Assembly: GCA_008638375.1 (NCBI GenBank)
Contig: VIRR01000480.1
Coordinates: 434,001-498,000 of the forward strand
Source of the DNA: Nyssa sinensis
Lineage: Eukaryota > Streptophyta > Magnoliopsida > Cornales > Nyssaceae
Length of the DNA stretch: 64,000 nt
Reading direction: 5' to 3'
Positions 1-10,488 of this stretch are shown here, piece by piece; the first letter of the stretch is position 1; each line of letters begins with the position of its first letter. A program made the translations under genes and the position numbers. The notes beneath the pieces are model-generated. The model searched no databases. It worked only from the letters and a program-made list of their open reading frames with translations, and had not been told where the DNA came from.

Positions 1-432
1 ATGAGAAGAGCCATCACAAATTTTACTCAACTCGATGGCAAGTCTTTTCATGAAGCTTGGGAGAGATTTTTGGACCTTCATAGGAAGTGTCCCCATCATG
101 ATATCATGCGTTGGTAGTTGGTACAAAGTTTTTATGACGGTACCACAGAACAAAACCGTCAAATGATTGACTCTGCTTGTGGAGGGACTTTCCTCAACAA
201 GAATCAGGATGAGGCATGGGATCTTTTTGAGACCCTTAGTCAGAATTCACAGCACCATGCCTCAACAAGTCGGAGAGCTCCACCCACCTCTTCTAGTGTC
301 CCTAAAAGAGGTGGTATTTATGAAGTTGGACAAGCTGTGGATGTCCAAGAGCAAGTTGCGGCGTTGTCTAGGAAATTAGACCAAGTTTTGGCTAGGGGAC
401 AAGTTTCTACTTATGTTCCTACCACTTAAGAG
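1..432 (+). pseudogene. Athila-type retrotransposon gag, N-terminal part (broken)
   Basis: Structural gag protein of a Ty3/gypsy retrotransposon, which would form the virus-like particle. The frame starting at base 1 is open except for a TAG at 115-117 and a TAA at 427-429, and it continues in the same frame into the next feature, so these are one gene with two nonsense mutations. The region around 118-270 (VQSFYDGTTEQNRQMIDSA, then a cysteine-glycine-glycine and TFLNK) is typical of plant Athila/Tat gag. The true start lies off the left edge or is obscured. Both stops are explained by C-to-T changes of glutamine codons (CAG, CAA); that is inference from where related proteins carry glutamine. 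Confidence 0.75.
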
Positions 433-2589
433 GTGTGTGCTTTATGTTCATGCCTAACTCATTATGTGTCAGATTGTCCCTTAGCCCCGCAATATCCAGA
501 GTTTGTGGAAGAGCAAGTAAATGCTCTTCAAGGTTTTTCCAAACCGGGTAATGATCCATATTCTAACCATTACAACCCAGGATGGAGAAACCATCTAAAT
601 TTTTCTTGGAGGCCTCAAGCCTCAAATCCTCCATTCTCCCAAAATTCAAGGCCAAATGTGCCTAATTCTTTTCCATCATCATCCTACCGTCCTCCTCATC
701 AACAATATCAACAACCACCTCCTCCTCCTAGAAATTCAGCCTTTGAGGACAAGGTGTTGAGTGCTTTGCAAGCTTTAGAGTCAAATCATCAGTCTAACAC
801 TCAATTGCTCCACTCACACACTCAGTCCATCTCGAAGCTAGAATCCCAAATGGGACAACTAGCACAAGCTATGAGTAGAAGAGATGAGGGGCGTTTACCA
901 AGTCAACCAGTGAACAATCCTAAAGGCCAATATGAGGTAGAGACTTCCAACCCCAATGATCAATATCATGAGCAAGCTAAGGCCATAACTACTCTTAGGA
1001 GTGGGAGAGTGGTAGATAACAAAGTTGAATATAAGGCTGAGGGTGAATTGACAAGTTCTTCTAAAAAGGATGTAGTTGAGAATGAGAATTTGCAAAAAAG
1101 GGATTCTTCATCCCCAAGTGATCCCTTGAGTGTTCCTGTGGCATCCTATGTGCCCAAGGCCCCTTACCCTTCCTGTTTGGCCGACCCTTCTCCTTTTGGG
1201 AAAAAGGGTGCAAATATGGAGGAAATGCTTGAGATTTTTAAGCAAGTTAAGATTAACTTGCCACTTCTTGATGCAGTCAAGCAAATTCCTTCCTATGCCA
1301 AATTCTTGAAAGACCTTTGCACTCAAAAGCGAAAAGCTAAAACTCATATGTCAAAAAAGGTCTTTCTGACAGAGCAAGTGAGCTCAATTCTCCAGTACCA
1401 AACTGCACCTAAGTTCAAAGATCCTGGAGCCCCCACAATTTCTTGTGTCATAGGTAATCACATTATAGAGAGGGCGCTCCTTGACTTGGGGGCAAGTGTC
1501 AATTTATTGCCATACTCTGTCTATAAGCAATTTGGGTTAGGTGAGTTGAAGCCTACGACAGTGTCTTTGCAGTTAGCTGACAGATCCGTTAAGATACCTC
1601 GTGGGATCATTGAGGATGTTTTGGTGAAAGTAGACAAATTCTACTTTCCAGTTGATTTCCTAGTTCTAGATATGGAGCCCGCTCATGACCCTAAGCGTCA
1701 GATTCCCGTCATCTTAGGTCGACCCTTCTTAGCTACTGCTCATGCATGTATTAATTGTCGAACTGGGGTGATGGATATTTCTTTTGGGAATATGACTGTG
1801 AGGCTCAATGTTTTCAATGCTTCACAACAACCTCCACATGAGAAGGATTGTTTTTCAGTGGATATGATAGATGGGATAGTTGAGGAATCTCTCCCTCAAA
1901 TCTTAATTGAGGATCCTTTAGAGAGATGTTTGACTTACTTTGATAGTGATGCTTTTGATATTGATGGTTCTATTGAAGAAGTCAATTCACTGCTTGACTG
2001 TTCTCTTTTTATAGACTATCCTCCTTGGAAGTCTAGACCAGAACCCCTACCTAATCTTGCGAGCACCCCTACTCTTCCATCTTTAGAGGTTCCTCCAAAG
2101 CTTGAGTTGAAGCCACTTCCGGCTACTCTTAAGTATTCATTCTTAGGACCCGATGACACTCTCCCTATTATCATTGCTTCTAATCTTTCAAGTGAACAAG
2201 AGTGCCGTCTTCTTGAGGTTCTTAGAGAGCACAAGGGTGCTATAGGTTGGTCCATAGTTGATTTAAAAGGGATTGATCCCTCTATTTGTATGCACCGCAT
2301 TCATTTAGAGGATGATGCAAAGCCATCTCGAGAAATGCAGAGAAGGCTTAATCCCAACATGAAGGAGGTTGTCATGAAAGAAGTTGTCAAATTGCTAGAT
2401 GCGGGTATTATTTACCCAATTTCTGATAGCAAGTGGGTGAGTCCCACCCAAGTGGTACCAAAGAATTTGGGTATCACTGTTGTTGAGAGTGATAAAGGTA
2501 AGCTTGTCCCTATGCGCACCACCACAGGGTGGAGAGTTTGTATTGATTATCGCAAGCTCAACTCTATGACTCGGAAAGACCACTTTCAA
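433..2589 (+). pseudogene. Athila-type gag C-terminus, protease and truncated reverse transcriptase
   Basis: Continues the preceding gag frame. A zinc knuckle lies at the start (C-X2-C-X4-H-X4-C, residues 2-15 counted from base 433), followed by a proline/glutamine-rich linker and a coiled-coil-like stretch near residues 100-150. The aspartic protease domain spans about 1420-1810, with the Athila-style active site D351-L-G-A-S (bases 1483-1497) and the later ILGRPFLAT motif. The N-terminal RT follows at about 2150-2589 (LDAGIIYPISDSKWVSP, then WRVCIDYRKLN). Coding homology ends abruptly after TRKDHFQL near 2589. The catalytic RT palm, RNase H and integrase are missing. The frame runs on to 2667 only through unrelated LTR sequence. 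Family assignment is from motif recognition. Confidence 0.85.
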
Positions 2590-3617
2590 TTGGACTGGTT
2601 CGGTTTGGTCGAGAGCCAAAGCGTTCAATTCGGTTTACTGCGTCAGCATGACGTCATGCCACATTAATCCAACATCGCCGTTTCACTGTGCACTTAGATC
2701 CAATTACACTCGGGTCGACCCAGACCCGGTATCCGACCCGAATGACCCGACCCATGAACAGTGTCGTCTTCCCCCTCAAGACAACCACTGTTCACCGAAA
2801 CCCTAGATTTTTTAGTCCTTATTTCGTGAGTTCTGAAGCCAATTTTCTCCTCTGTTTTCAATCCTAATTAATCCTTGCAACCTAAACTCCATTTTAGCAT
2901 TGATTTGAAGGTTTTAAATCCGACCATGGAGTTCGGTTGGCTCCATTATCTTCCTACTTGCAACTCAGTCGTGTGGTCTCATTTCTTAACCATTTCATAT
3001 GGTTTAAGTTGCAGAATGCTCTAAATTCCATGCTCTTTTCAGCCCAACAATTGGTTTCAAGTTTCATTCAAGTTTTCATCATGACCCAGATCCCACTAGG
3101 TTCGGCCATGGCTAATCCTAAGGTCTTTCAATCCCAAACCGCCCCATTTCATCTCTATTTTCTCCTCCAGTAACAACAAGGGTCATATTTGTATTCTAAT
3201 CTCTTTAACTTGCATTATTAAGGCATGATTCTTAGAGAGAGAAAAACATAAAAATTTGGTTTGGTGTGTTTTTACCTCAACAGTGGGGCTCCCCTCTCTT
3301 AGCTTCGATTCTACTTCCTTCTTATGCTCCTAAGGCCTGATTCAAGTTTGCATGCAAGTCCTTTTTTCCGTTCTTTTTTCTCTCCCTCTCTCTCTCTACC
3401 TTACACTCTCTCTACTTTCTCTCTCTCTAAACTCACATGCACACATTCATTTTCTGCCACCCGAAATCAGACTCATACGTAAATAGATACACAAACGTAT
3501 ACACTTGCACATATTATGTAAGGGTGATGTGTTACATGTGTTGTGATTGGGTCATTTGAGAGGTGGGGTTTTATTATATGTATACATATACATATAATTT
3601 GCTATATTTTTCACAAA

Positions 3618-3700
3618 GGGTGGGTAGCCCAAGTGGCTCAACTTGTTGGGCTTAAGCTTGCTCATATTTTGGGTCAAGGGTTCAATTCTCATGGCCTCAC
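3618..3700 (+). other. tRNA-like stretch (SINE-head-like) inside LTR fragment
   Basis: Contains a good RNA polymerase III A box (TAGCCCAAGTGG, 3625-3636) and a recognisable B box (GGGTTCAATTCTC, 3678-3690) about 42 bases apart, as in tRNA genes and tRNA-derived SINEs. The acceptor and T stems pair poorly and no clean cloverleaf can be drawn, so it is not a working tRNA gene. It is followed by T-rich sequence and the TTA microsatellite, which could be a SINE tail or simply LTR sequence. Confidence 0.4.
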
Positions 3701-3811
3701 TTTTGATTCTCTTTTCCTATTTTTCCCTTATGCCTCGTTTGGGAATTTAATTATTTGTTTTATTTTGTTTTCCTTTAATTTTATTTATTTTTATCTATTT
3801 ATTTATTTTTA

Positions 3812-3812
<1 letters not shown>

Positions 3813-3848
<36 letters not shown>

Positions 3849-3849
3849 T
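3813..3849. repeat. (TTA)n microsatellite
   Basis: About eleven TTA units in a T-rich context. TTA or TAA tracts occur at the same place, just inside the GTTACA end, in the other long LTRs of this window (for example 10461-10490, 18691-18724, 53508-53530), so it is an LTR component. Confidence 0.85.
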
Positions 3850-4190
3850 ATCCTGGTTTAATCTTCTGTAACTTCTTATTTTACTTTCATCAAATTTCTT
3901 ATACCAAGTTAGTAACTTAATTTCCCAGTAAACAGGTCGGGGTGTTACAGGTTTTTCTTCAAAAATTCCACCATCTCATCCTGCTCAACAAGTGTTAGGT
4001 CTGGACCTATCTGCAAGTAGCGCCCTTGGGGTTCTGAGCTGACCAGTACTCTGATAGGTTCCCCTATGGGCTTGGCCTTACTGTCCCTTCGTCTAGGGCT
4101 TAGTGGCTCATCAATTTTAGAAGGGCAGTCTTCTGTCTCGTGATAGTGGGAGAGGACTGGATCCCCACATTCACGGGCGTACAGTAATTG

Positions 4191-4790
4191 CTATTTGGGG
4201 GCCTTCACCTTGAGTGCGAGAGCATGACATTCTGTAGAAGTTGGTTGACATTCTCTGATGGAGTAGACAACCTGATTGTGGACGTATTTTAAGCATTGGT
4301 GAAGAGTTGAGGTGACTGCTCCCATTTGGTGTAGCCACAGTCTCCCAATTATGACATTGTAAGGAGATTTGGCATTCAGAACCATGTACTCAGTTACTGT
4401 GGTTTTTTGTCCGTCTCCCTCTCCTATCGTAGTGGCTAGGTCAATCCTTCCTAATGGAGTATTGAGATTCCCATCAAATCCTGCCATGATTACACCAGTG
4501 GGCTTGATGTCACTGGGGTTGAGCTTTATCTGTTTGAAAGGTTTGAAGAACAGTACATTCGTTGAAATCCCAGTGTCCATGAGGACTCTTCGGATTTCAA
4601 AGTTGGCAATTTTGAGGGAGATGACGAGGGCATCACTGTGAGGACAATGTACTCTTTCGAGATCTCGATCCGAGAACTGGATTTCAAGCACTGGCCTCAA
4701 CCTTTTCTCGATATTAGAGATTTGTATGATGTTAGGAGCAACTCTGGCCTCCCGAGCATATTGTTTTCTTGATCTATTAGACGTTCCAGT
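4191..4790 (-). pseudogene. Tat/Ogre-type retrotransposon protease region
   Basis: Minus-strand open stretch encoding a retroviral-type aspartic protease of the Tat lineage. The residues (EIQFSDRDLERVHCPHSDAL) are the usual lead-in of this family. The active site is M-D42-T43-G44-I-S-T (numbered from the methionine at 4700), and NVIIGRLWLHQM follows about 75 residues later. The protease would cut the gag-pol precursor. Translation continues upstream of 4700 through NKYAREARVAPNIIQISN without a methionine, so that methionine is internal. At 3950-4190 the frame is broken; this stretch corresponds to the protease-RT linker. RT and integrase are absent because an LTR begins at 3949. Confidence 0.75.
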
Positions 4791-4962
4791 TGTCGGGGAA
4801 TTTGCATGAAGGACAAAGATTACTTGGTTGTTCTACCATTGAGGCTCGTTTCGACCTTCCCTTGGTTCCTGTCTCTGGTCAGGCCTATGATCCAGCCTCC
4901 TCTGTTGAGGCCTATCGTTGCGAGGGTTCTGCCCCCGTCTCCTGCCTGACGAATTCTTGCAA

Positions 4963-6322
4963 TCATCCTCTTTTTATAAGCTGCTCAATTTTATGTTTGA
5001 GGGCCTTAGTTGTATGCCCACGGTCTTTGTGGAAATCACAATACTTGCTCTGGTCCCTGTAGCTAGGATCACCTTTTAAAGGCTCTAGCCATCTCAAATT
5101 TTCTCGAGATTTGACTTGCCAAAGTATGTTGTTTGGAGAGGTGTTCAGAGCAGTAAAATTGGTGAACTCTGTTAGTCCTGAATTATATGAAGTTCTGGGT
5201 ACCATTCTTTTTTCTGGGCATCTGACTCTCTTCCTAGCCGTGCTAGGGTCCCTCCTCTGGTCATCCTTCTTTTGGTTGTCTTTCTTTTGGTCGTCTTTCT
5301 AGGCTTACTCTTTAACCTTTCGGGAGGCGTCTTTTGCTTCTTCTAGGTTAATATATTTCCTTGCTCGATCCATGAGGGATTTTTTGTCAAAGATTCCCTG
5401 AAGCCTCCTTGTGCAAGACCAGAGGCCAGAGCAGCTACTAGGAAACTAGGGCTGCAATCTGTAACCTCAGTGAGTTCGGCATTGAAGCAGGCAATGTATT
5501 TTCTGAAGGACTTTTCCGTAGTCTGTTTCACATTTAACAAGAATTCAGGACCCTTCCTTAGCCTCCTACTTGTCATGAATCTGTCTAGGAATCGCCTACC
5601 GAGCTTATAAAAACTGGTGACTGAGTTCGGTTGGAGGTGATAAAACCACTTCAGAGCAGTACCCTTGAGGCTGGTCACAAACGTTCAGCACATAAAGGCG
5701 TCAGAAGTGTCATGTAAGACTATGGTGTGTTGGTAATGGGAAAGGTGGTCCCCTAGATCCCCTGTCCCATCATAAGGAGTGAACTTTGGGACAACAAATT
5801 TTTTTGGCCTTTCCTCGGCCATGATAGCAAGGGTGAACGGTGTGGCAAACCTTTCGAGCAACCTGCCTAACTCGTCTTGTTCTAGAGGGATTTGAGCACC
5901 CCTCATAACAATAGTTTGGTCCATAGACTCTACAACTTCCTTAGCTCTTTGTGGGCCCCTAGGTAAGATTGGTTGATGTGAGTCAAGCCTTGCAGCTTCA
6001 GGGCCTATATGGATAGGATGATCTCGTCCCATGGTCGGGAGATTACTTTGGTCCTCTTGGATTGGAGGTGTAGGAGCCATTTGAGGTTGAGACTCTTGTG
6101 GTATTAGGCTCACTCCCGAAGCCCCAGGGTTAGAGCCTTAATGGTGGTTCGATAATGGACTTCTGGGATAAAGGTTGATATCCCTCTGCTTACGGCTGCC
6201 AACGGTTGCGGATCTCCATGAATGTGAGCAGTAGTAGAAGGTTGTTGATCGGTCGTGTTGACGGGTGGATTCAAAGGATTAGCTTCACGATTCTGAGCGA
6301 GCATTGCCAGAGTTTTGGACAT
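4963..6322 (-). pseudogene. Tat/Ogre-type gag, frameshifted
   Basis: Three or more broken frames together give a Tat-type gag. Reading down the minus strand: an N-terminal variable part (6322-6110 and 6113-5685, ending with KFVVPKFTPYDGTGDLGDHL), then the conserved core (5678-5343, TSLKGTALKWFYHLQPNSVTS, typical of the retrotransposon gag domain), then a damaged zinc-knuckle region (5205-4963, KYCDFHKDRGHTTKA, where the last cysteine is lost). Frame changes near 6110, 5680 and 5340 make it non-functional. It lies immediately downstream of a matching primer-binding site and LTR (6546-7099), which supports a single decayed minus-strand element. Confidence 0.75.
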
Positions 6323-6545
6323 GGCTAGGGGTTGTTCTTACATCAACTAGTTTTTTCGTTTGACTTGGTCGAGCTCTTGCTGCACGGGATCACTCGTTCG
6401 TGCTCTTCCTCGACCAGCAAGTGGTCGGGGTTGAGGGTTTTGAGGATCTTGAGCATTCTTCCTTGGTCGGAGGTTGGGAGCCATAATCCTTTAGTGAAAA
6501 GGAGAATAAGTTTTGTGTTAGTAGAGCACTTGGTGATTGTCGCTT

Positions 6546-6561
6546 CCCACAGACGGCGCAA
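6546..6561 (-). other. Primer-binding site of the Tat-type element
   Basis: Read on the minus strand this gives TGCGCCGTCTGTGGGA, close to the TGGCGCCGTCTGTGGGAA primer site commonly seen in plant Tat elements. It sits directly inside the proposed LTR border at 6565 and about 225 bases before the first gag residues, as expected. Confidence 0.6.
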
Positions 6562-6564
6562 AAT

Positions 6565-7099
6565 TGATGCTGCATTTTTTGGCTAATGTGTATTCCGAGC
6601 TCGGCTCCTTGAAGAACATTCAAAGAAGAAGATCAGAGGACCACTGGATTGGCTCCGGTGGTAGCCGCTCCGATGCTTAAGTTAATAAATTGAATTCAAA
6701 AGATTGTAATTGTAAGCCAAAGAATGAGCATGAATGTAAAAACGTACCTTAGGATTTTATTTATAGGCTTAGTGATTCCTAAGTTGATTAGGATTTGGAG
6801 CCATGAAAGTAGGAATTTTTTTATCGAAGAATGGCAGTTACCATGTTGGATACTGTGTCAAGGAGATAACCGTGTGTGGTAGTTTCCTTGTAGAAGACTG
6901 TTTCCTTATTCTCTGCTCGGTAGGTGTTAAGGTGGTGATAAGCTCTGAACCACGGGGTATGCTCGGACTTGTGAGTTCTGTAAGAATGTGGATCTGCTCT
7001 GAATGAAGTGTGAGTTCTGGAGGGACGTAGGTCTGTTCTGAATGGCCGAGCATTGTCTGGTCTGTAGGCCTACGTGTCACATGACGATTGGTCTGTCAC
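6565..7099 (-). repeat. 5' LTR of the Tat-type element (approximate)
   Basis: The left border TGATGCTGCA at 6565 follows the primer-binding site with a short spacer. The right border is set tentatively at the GGTCTGTCA end near 7099, where the sequence changes to AT-rich DNA; on the minus strand this gives TG...CA termini and about 535 bp. The partner LTR is not in the window and no target duplication can be checked. The section 6960-7080 holds several imperfect repeats of the words CTGCTCTGAATG and GTGAGTTCTG. Confidence 0.45.
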
Positions 7100-8392
7100 T
7101 TTGTGGTATATCAATATATATATATATAGTGTAGTTATGAGTTATGACTATAATTTTTTTTTCTTTGTCAATAGAAAATGTATTATACCAAAATTACTTT
7201 ACAAGTCAAGGAGTTTTTTAATCTGAACCGTACAAAATTTAATAACCCAATAGATTATAATAAATATAAAGATAAAACCGAGTTTAAAATTGAAAAGAAG
7301 AAAATAACACCTAGTTCAATACTTTAAAAAATAAATTAAATCAACTAAACATCTTTCTTAATAAAAAGAATAAAGGAATAATCCATAACTTTCTTTTAAA
7401 AAAATTCATGAGCTATTAATTAGACTAATTTTAATAAATTACTTTTTAACCTATTTGTAGTATATTAAAGCAAATAAAATTTTTATTAATAATATGATAT
7501 ATGATATATCACTTAATATATGTATCATATTGCATAATATTATGATTTGTCTAATTAATAAATTAAAATTATTTTGTAAACAAATAAGTTTACAATATTA
7601 GTAGTGTCACATATTATCATTTAATATTGTTATATAGTTCATTCACTTTAACATAGGGGTAAGAATTGCTTTGTTAGAAAATTATTGAATTGTTGAAGTA
7701 ATTAATTAGATATGCTTCTACCTTTTTGCTGTTAACTATTTTTGAGCTACCTACTAGAGACGTAAAAATATATATGGGATAGTGTATTACATAAAATATG
7801 AGATAGTGTATTACAATATTAGTAGATATAACTTAGTAGATATATCACTTTATTACATAATATTTGAACTCCTATTGCATAAATTATAATTTATTATATA
7901 TTAACTAAATAATTAAAATACCAAATTAACATATTATGAATTGAACATCATTACAAACAATTATTATGTTTAGATTTTCATCTCAATATATATAATTGTT
8001 CACAGTATTATATAATTATGAAATTCATGTTACAAATATAATATTAATTTTATGAAAAGAATAGTTTAATGGGCAATTATAATGATTCATTTTATCAATT
8101 TTCTTTGTAGCATAAAAAAAAAGAAGGAATAGTTTCATTTTTATAACTTGTAATAATATAAATACATAAAATTAGTTGACACCGTCCCTATTCATCTACA
8201 AGAGACGTGCCTCCAATCAAATAAGCAAATGGGAGACGAATTGATAATTAGAGATGGACATGAGAGATGAATTATGTAGATGGATTTCTATTGTTATTTT
8301 GGACCATATTACCAAACTTTATTCCACCATTACCATTTATAACACACGTGCCTTAGTAATTATCACATATCTGGTCATACTAATTATAACAC
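7100..8392. other. AT-rich non-coding stretch with dispersed repeat copies
   Basis: No gene or transposon protein is visible on either strand. It contains a repeat copy at 7218-7454 (listed separately). A 22-bp word ending GATAGTGTATTAC at about 7793-7814 reappears inverted at about 9153-9175. I see nothing else I can name. Confidence 0.5.
7218..7454 (+). repeat. AT-rich dispersed repeat, copy 1
   Basis: Begins AATCTGAACCGTACAAAATT and matches 9278-9512 almost base for base in the same orientation. It also matches 44509-44622, where the copy is cut short. No termini or coding capacity were recognised. Confidence 0.75.
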
Positions 8393-9015
8393 CCTTGATA
8401 TTATCCGTATAACGGACCTTAATATCATTATCACAGTAAACTTATTTTCTTATTACTAAGTCTAAAGCATACTTAGTCTTGTTGAGACTTTCGAGTCTTT
8501 TCATCAACATATAAAGGCCAGAGGCCCTTTTTACATTCTCAAAAATAATAAAATTTTAAAATAGAATTGCGAGTTTAAGTACATTCCAAAATCAACAAAA
8601 TGGTTCAAAAGAATGTTTCATTCTAGTCCATATCATCAAGGCGCCAGCTCTTTGCCATTATCTGCATCTGGTAGAGGTTAAAACAACAATTTCAATAAAG
8701 ATTCTAAAATAAGAAAAATTAAGGCGATGCAAAGTGTAGGCACGTGAGTTTCGAAGTGTCAACATAAGTATTCAACCAACATGCATGCATATTAATAAAT
8801 AATTCATCATACCCCTAATAATACAAATTGTCCACTCAACCACAAGAAAACATTACAATAAGTGAATTGGAGAATCATCACATAAATACAATCAAATTGG
8901 TACAAAGGAAATTATCATTCAAACATCGCGTTAATCCTCTTATTTAAATAAAATCACTCCGTCAATTCACCTAATGCCTCCGGAAAAGTCTATTACTTTA
9001 CAAGCTACTAACCCG
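8393..9015 (-). repeat. LTR-like dispersed repeat fragment
   Basis: The part 8467-8760 is the reverse complement of 31815-32108, and a third copy lies at 43255-43371 continuing at 43927-43945. The stretch ATTAAGGCGATGCAAAGTGTAGGCACG resembles, in spacing and words, the CTAAGGTCGTGGCATGTGCAAGTG segment of the long LTRs elsewhere in the window, so it is probably an old LTR of a related gypsy family (inference). The 29-bp word TACCAAACTTTATTCCACCA and its extension flank it at about 8310 and 9016. Confidence 0.45.
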
Positions 9016-9277
9016 TTACCAAACTTTATTCCACCATTACCATTTGTAAATATAGGTCCCAAAAAATAGAGGCATGTAAAATGACCATTACATCACTTTT
9101 GTTTTATTTGTTATATCTTTAGCACTAAAATATTATACATGATAACTATATCGTAATACACTATCTCATATTTTATGGTAATTTCAGCAAATATTGTAAA
9201 TAATATTATGTGTAATTATATTATTTTTGCATATGTGACACTACTTTTATCATTGAAAGTAATGATTCAGGAATATT

Positions 9278-9512
9278 TAATCTGAACAGTAAAAAATTTA
9301 ATAACCTAATAGATTATAATAAATATAAAGATAAAATCGAGTTTAAAATTGAAAAGAAGAAAATAACACCTAATTCAGTACTTTAAAAAATAAATTAAAT
9401 CAACTAAACTTCTTTCTTAATAAAAAGAGTAAAGGAATAATCCATAACTTTCTTTAAAAAAATTCATGAGTTATTAATTAGACTAATTTTAATAAATTAC
9501 CTTTTAACCTAT
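9278..9512 (+). repeat. AT-rich dispersed repeat, copy 2
   Basis: Direct repeat of 7218-7454 with a few substitutions and one or two single-base length changes, about 1.8 kb downstream. Shares the words AATAGATTATAATAAATATA and AATCCATAACTTTCTTT. Confidence 0.75.
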
Positions 9513-10380
9513 ATAATAATTAAAATAATCATTCTTTAGAAGAATATTGCCTATAAAAAAAAAAATCCAAACCAAGTTTCTTCCAACGCACCCCCACTTT
9601 CCAGACAAATGGTAATGAGTAAATAAGTGTAATGAAGACGCTTGTGGAGAAATGGGAATGCGTTTGGGAGTGAAAAGAAGAAAAAAAAACAAGAAAAAAA
9701 AAAAAAAAACAAAAACAAAAAAGAGGAAAGCAACAAATAGACAGAGAGAAGTCTCCATCAAACATGAGGTCGTAACGTGGGGTACAGTTGTCTTAAAGAT
9801 GTTCACACTCCCTAGTCCCTGCCCGCCAATACACACCTAATTCTGTACGCTTAATTGAAATTCATTACGTGATAGACTACCACTCCACCAAACGAGCTCA
9901 TCCTTCGCTCTAATACTATACCAGCACTTTAACTTACTTTAACTTAGGAGTAATGTTTTCAGACCTGGATCAGACATGGAATCAGAAAAATGTTTGAATT
10001 ACGAGTTATCGGTTCAACTGTCGGATCAATCAGAATTAAACAGTGATATTATAATTATGTAATTAATAAATCTAATAATACATATTATTAATATTTTAAA
10101 TTTTAAAAATTATACAAAAATTACTAAAAATTATATAAAAAATTTTTACAAAATATGAATTTTCTTAATACGTAAAATTTCAAGAAAAAAATGAAAAAAG
10201 TATAGTAGAAAATAATATTTTATCAACAATGAATAAGAGAGTACTAAAGGAACAAAATAACCTATGTTGGACAATTGCCAAATGCATGGTGAAGCACAAA
10301 CTCATTTGAGGATATCACACTCCAGTGTAGGTATACAGAAAGGCTCAATATAGGATATTCCCTATGCATATGGGAAATCA
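9513..10380. other. Non-coding stretch before the tandem LTR array
   Basis: Holds an A-rich low-complexity tract (about 9675-9724). A segment around 9951-10020 (GGTTCAACTGTCGGATCAATC) recalls the CCGGTT-type repeat at 18837-19068. No gene was recognised. 10261-10380 is less AT-rich and may be the continuation of the host sequence seen again at 15279, since the two are joined if the LTR array is removed. Confidence 0.4.
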
Positions 10381-10385
10381 TATTC
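10381..10385. repeat. Target-site duplication (left) of tandem LTR array
   Basis: TATTC immediately before the first LTR; the same five bases follow the third LTR at 15274-15278. Confidence 0.9.
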
Positions 10386-10452
10386 TGTAACAACCTGAAA
10401 ATTTTTTTTTTAAAAATAAAATTCTCAAGTTGTTATCATTAATTTTTTTTTT

Positions 10453-10488
<36 letters not shown>

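Larger units (their letters stand above)
2590..3949 (-). repeat. Right-hand part of a long gypsy LTR, left end missing
   Basis: The sequence changes character from coding to LTR-like at about 2590. It carries the ACCCG-rich patch (2714-2756), the GAACAGTGTC motif, a CT-rich tract (3370-3430), a TTA microsatellite and a GTTACA terminus at 3949. The same order occurs in the solo LTRs at 16329-18772 and 39498-42968. Because those LTRs lie on the minus strand, this piece is read as minus. The TG terminus and its target duplication are absent, so it is a truncated or recombinant copy. To the right of 3949 an unrelated Tat-type element begins at once, so 3949 is probably a genuine LTR border. The Athila join at 2589 is a rearrangement. 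Confidence 0.6.

Noticed and set aside
3618..3700. Functional tRNA gene
   Set aside because: A and B boxes are present but acceptor and T stems do not pair and no anticodon arm can be drawn; kept only as tRNA-like.
9504..9840. ORFs on both strands over the A-rich tract
   Set aside because: Phe- or Lys-rich low-complexity products of an A/T homopolymer region.
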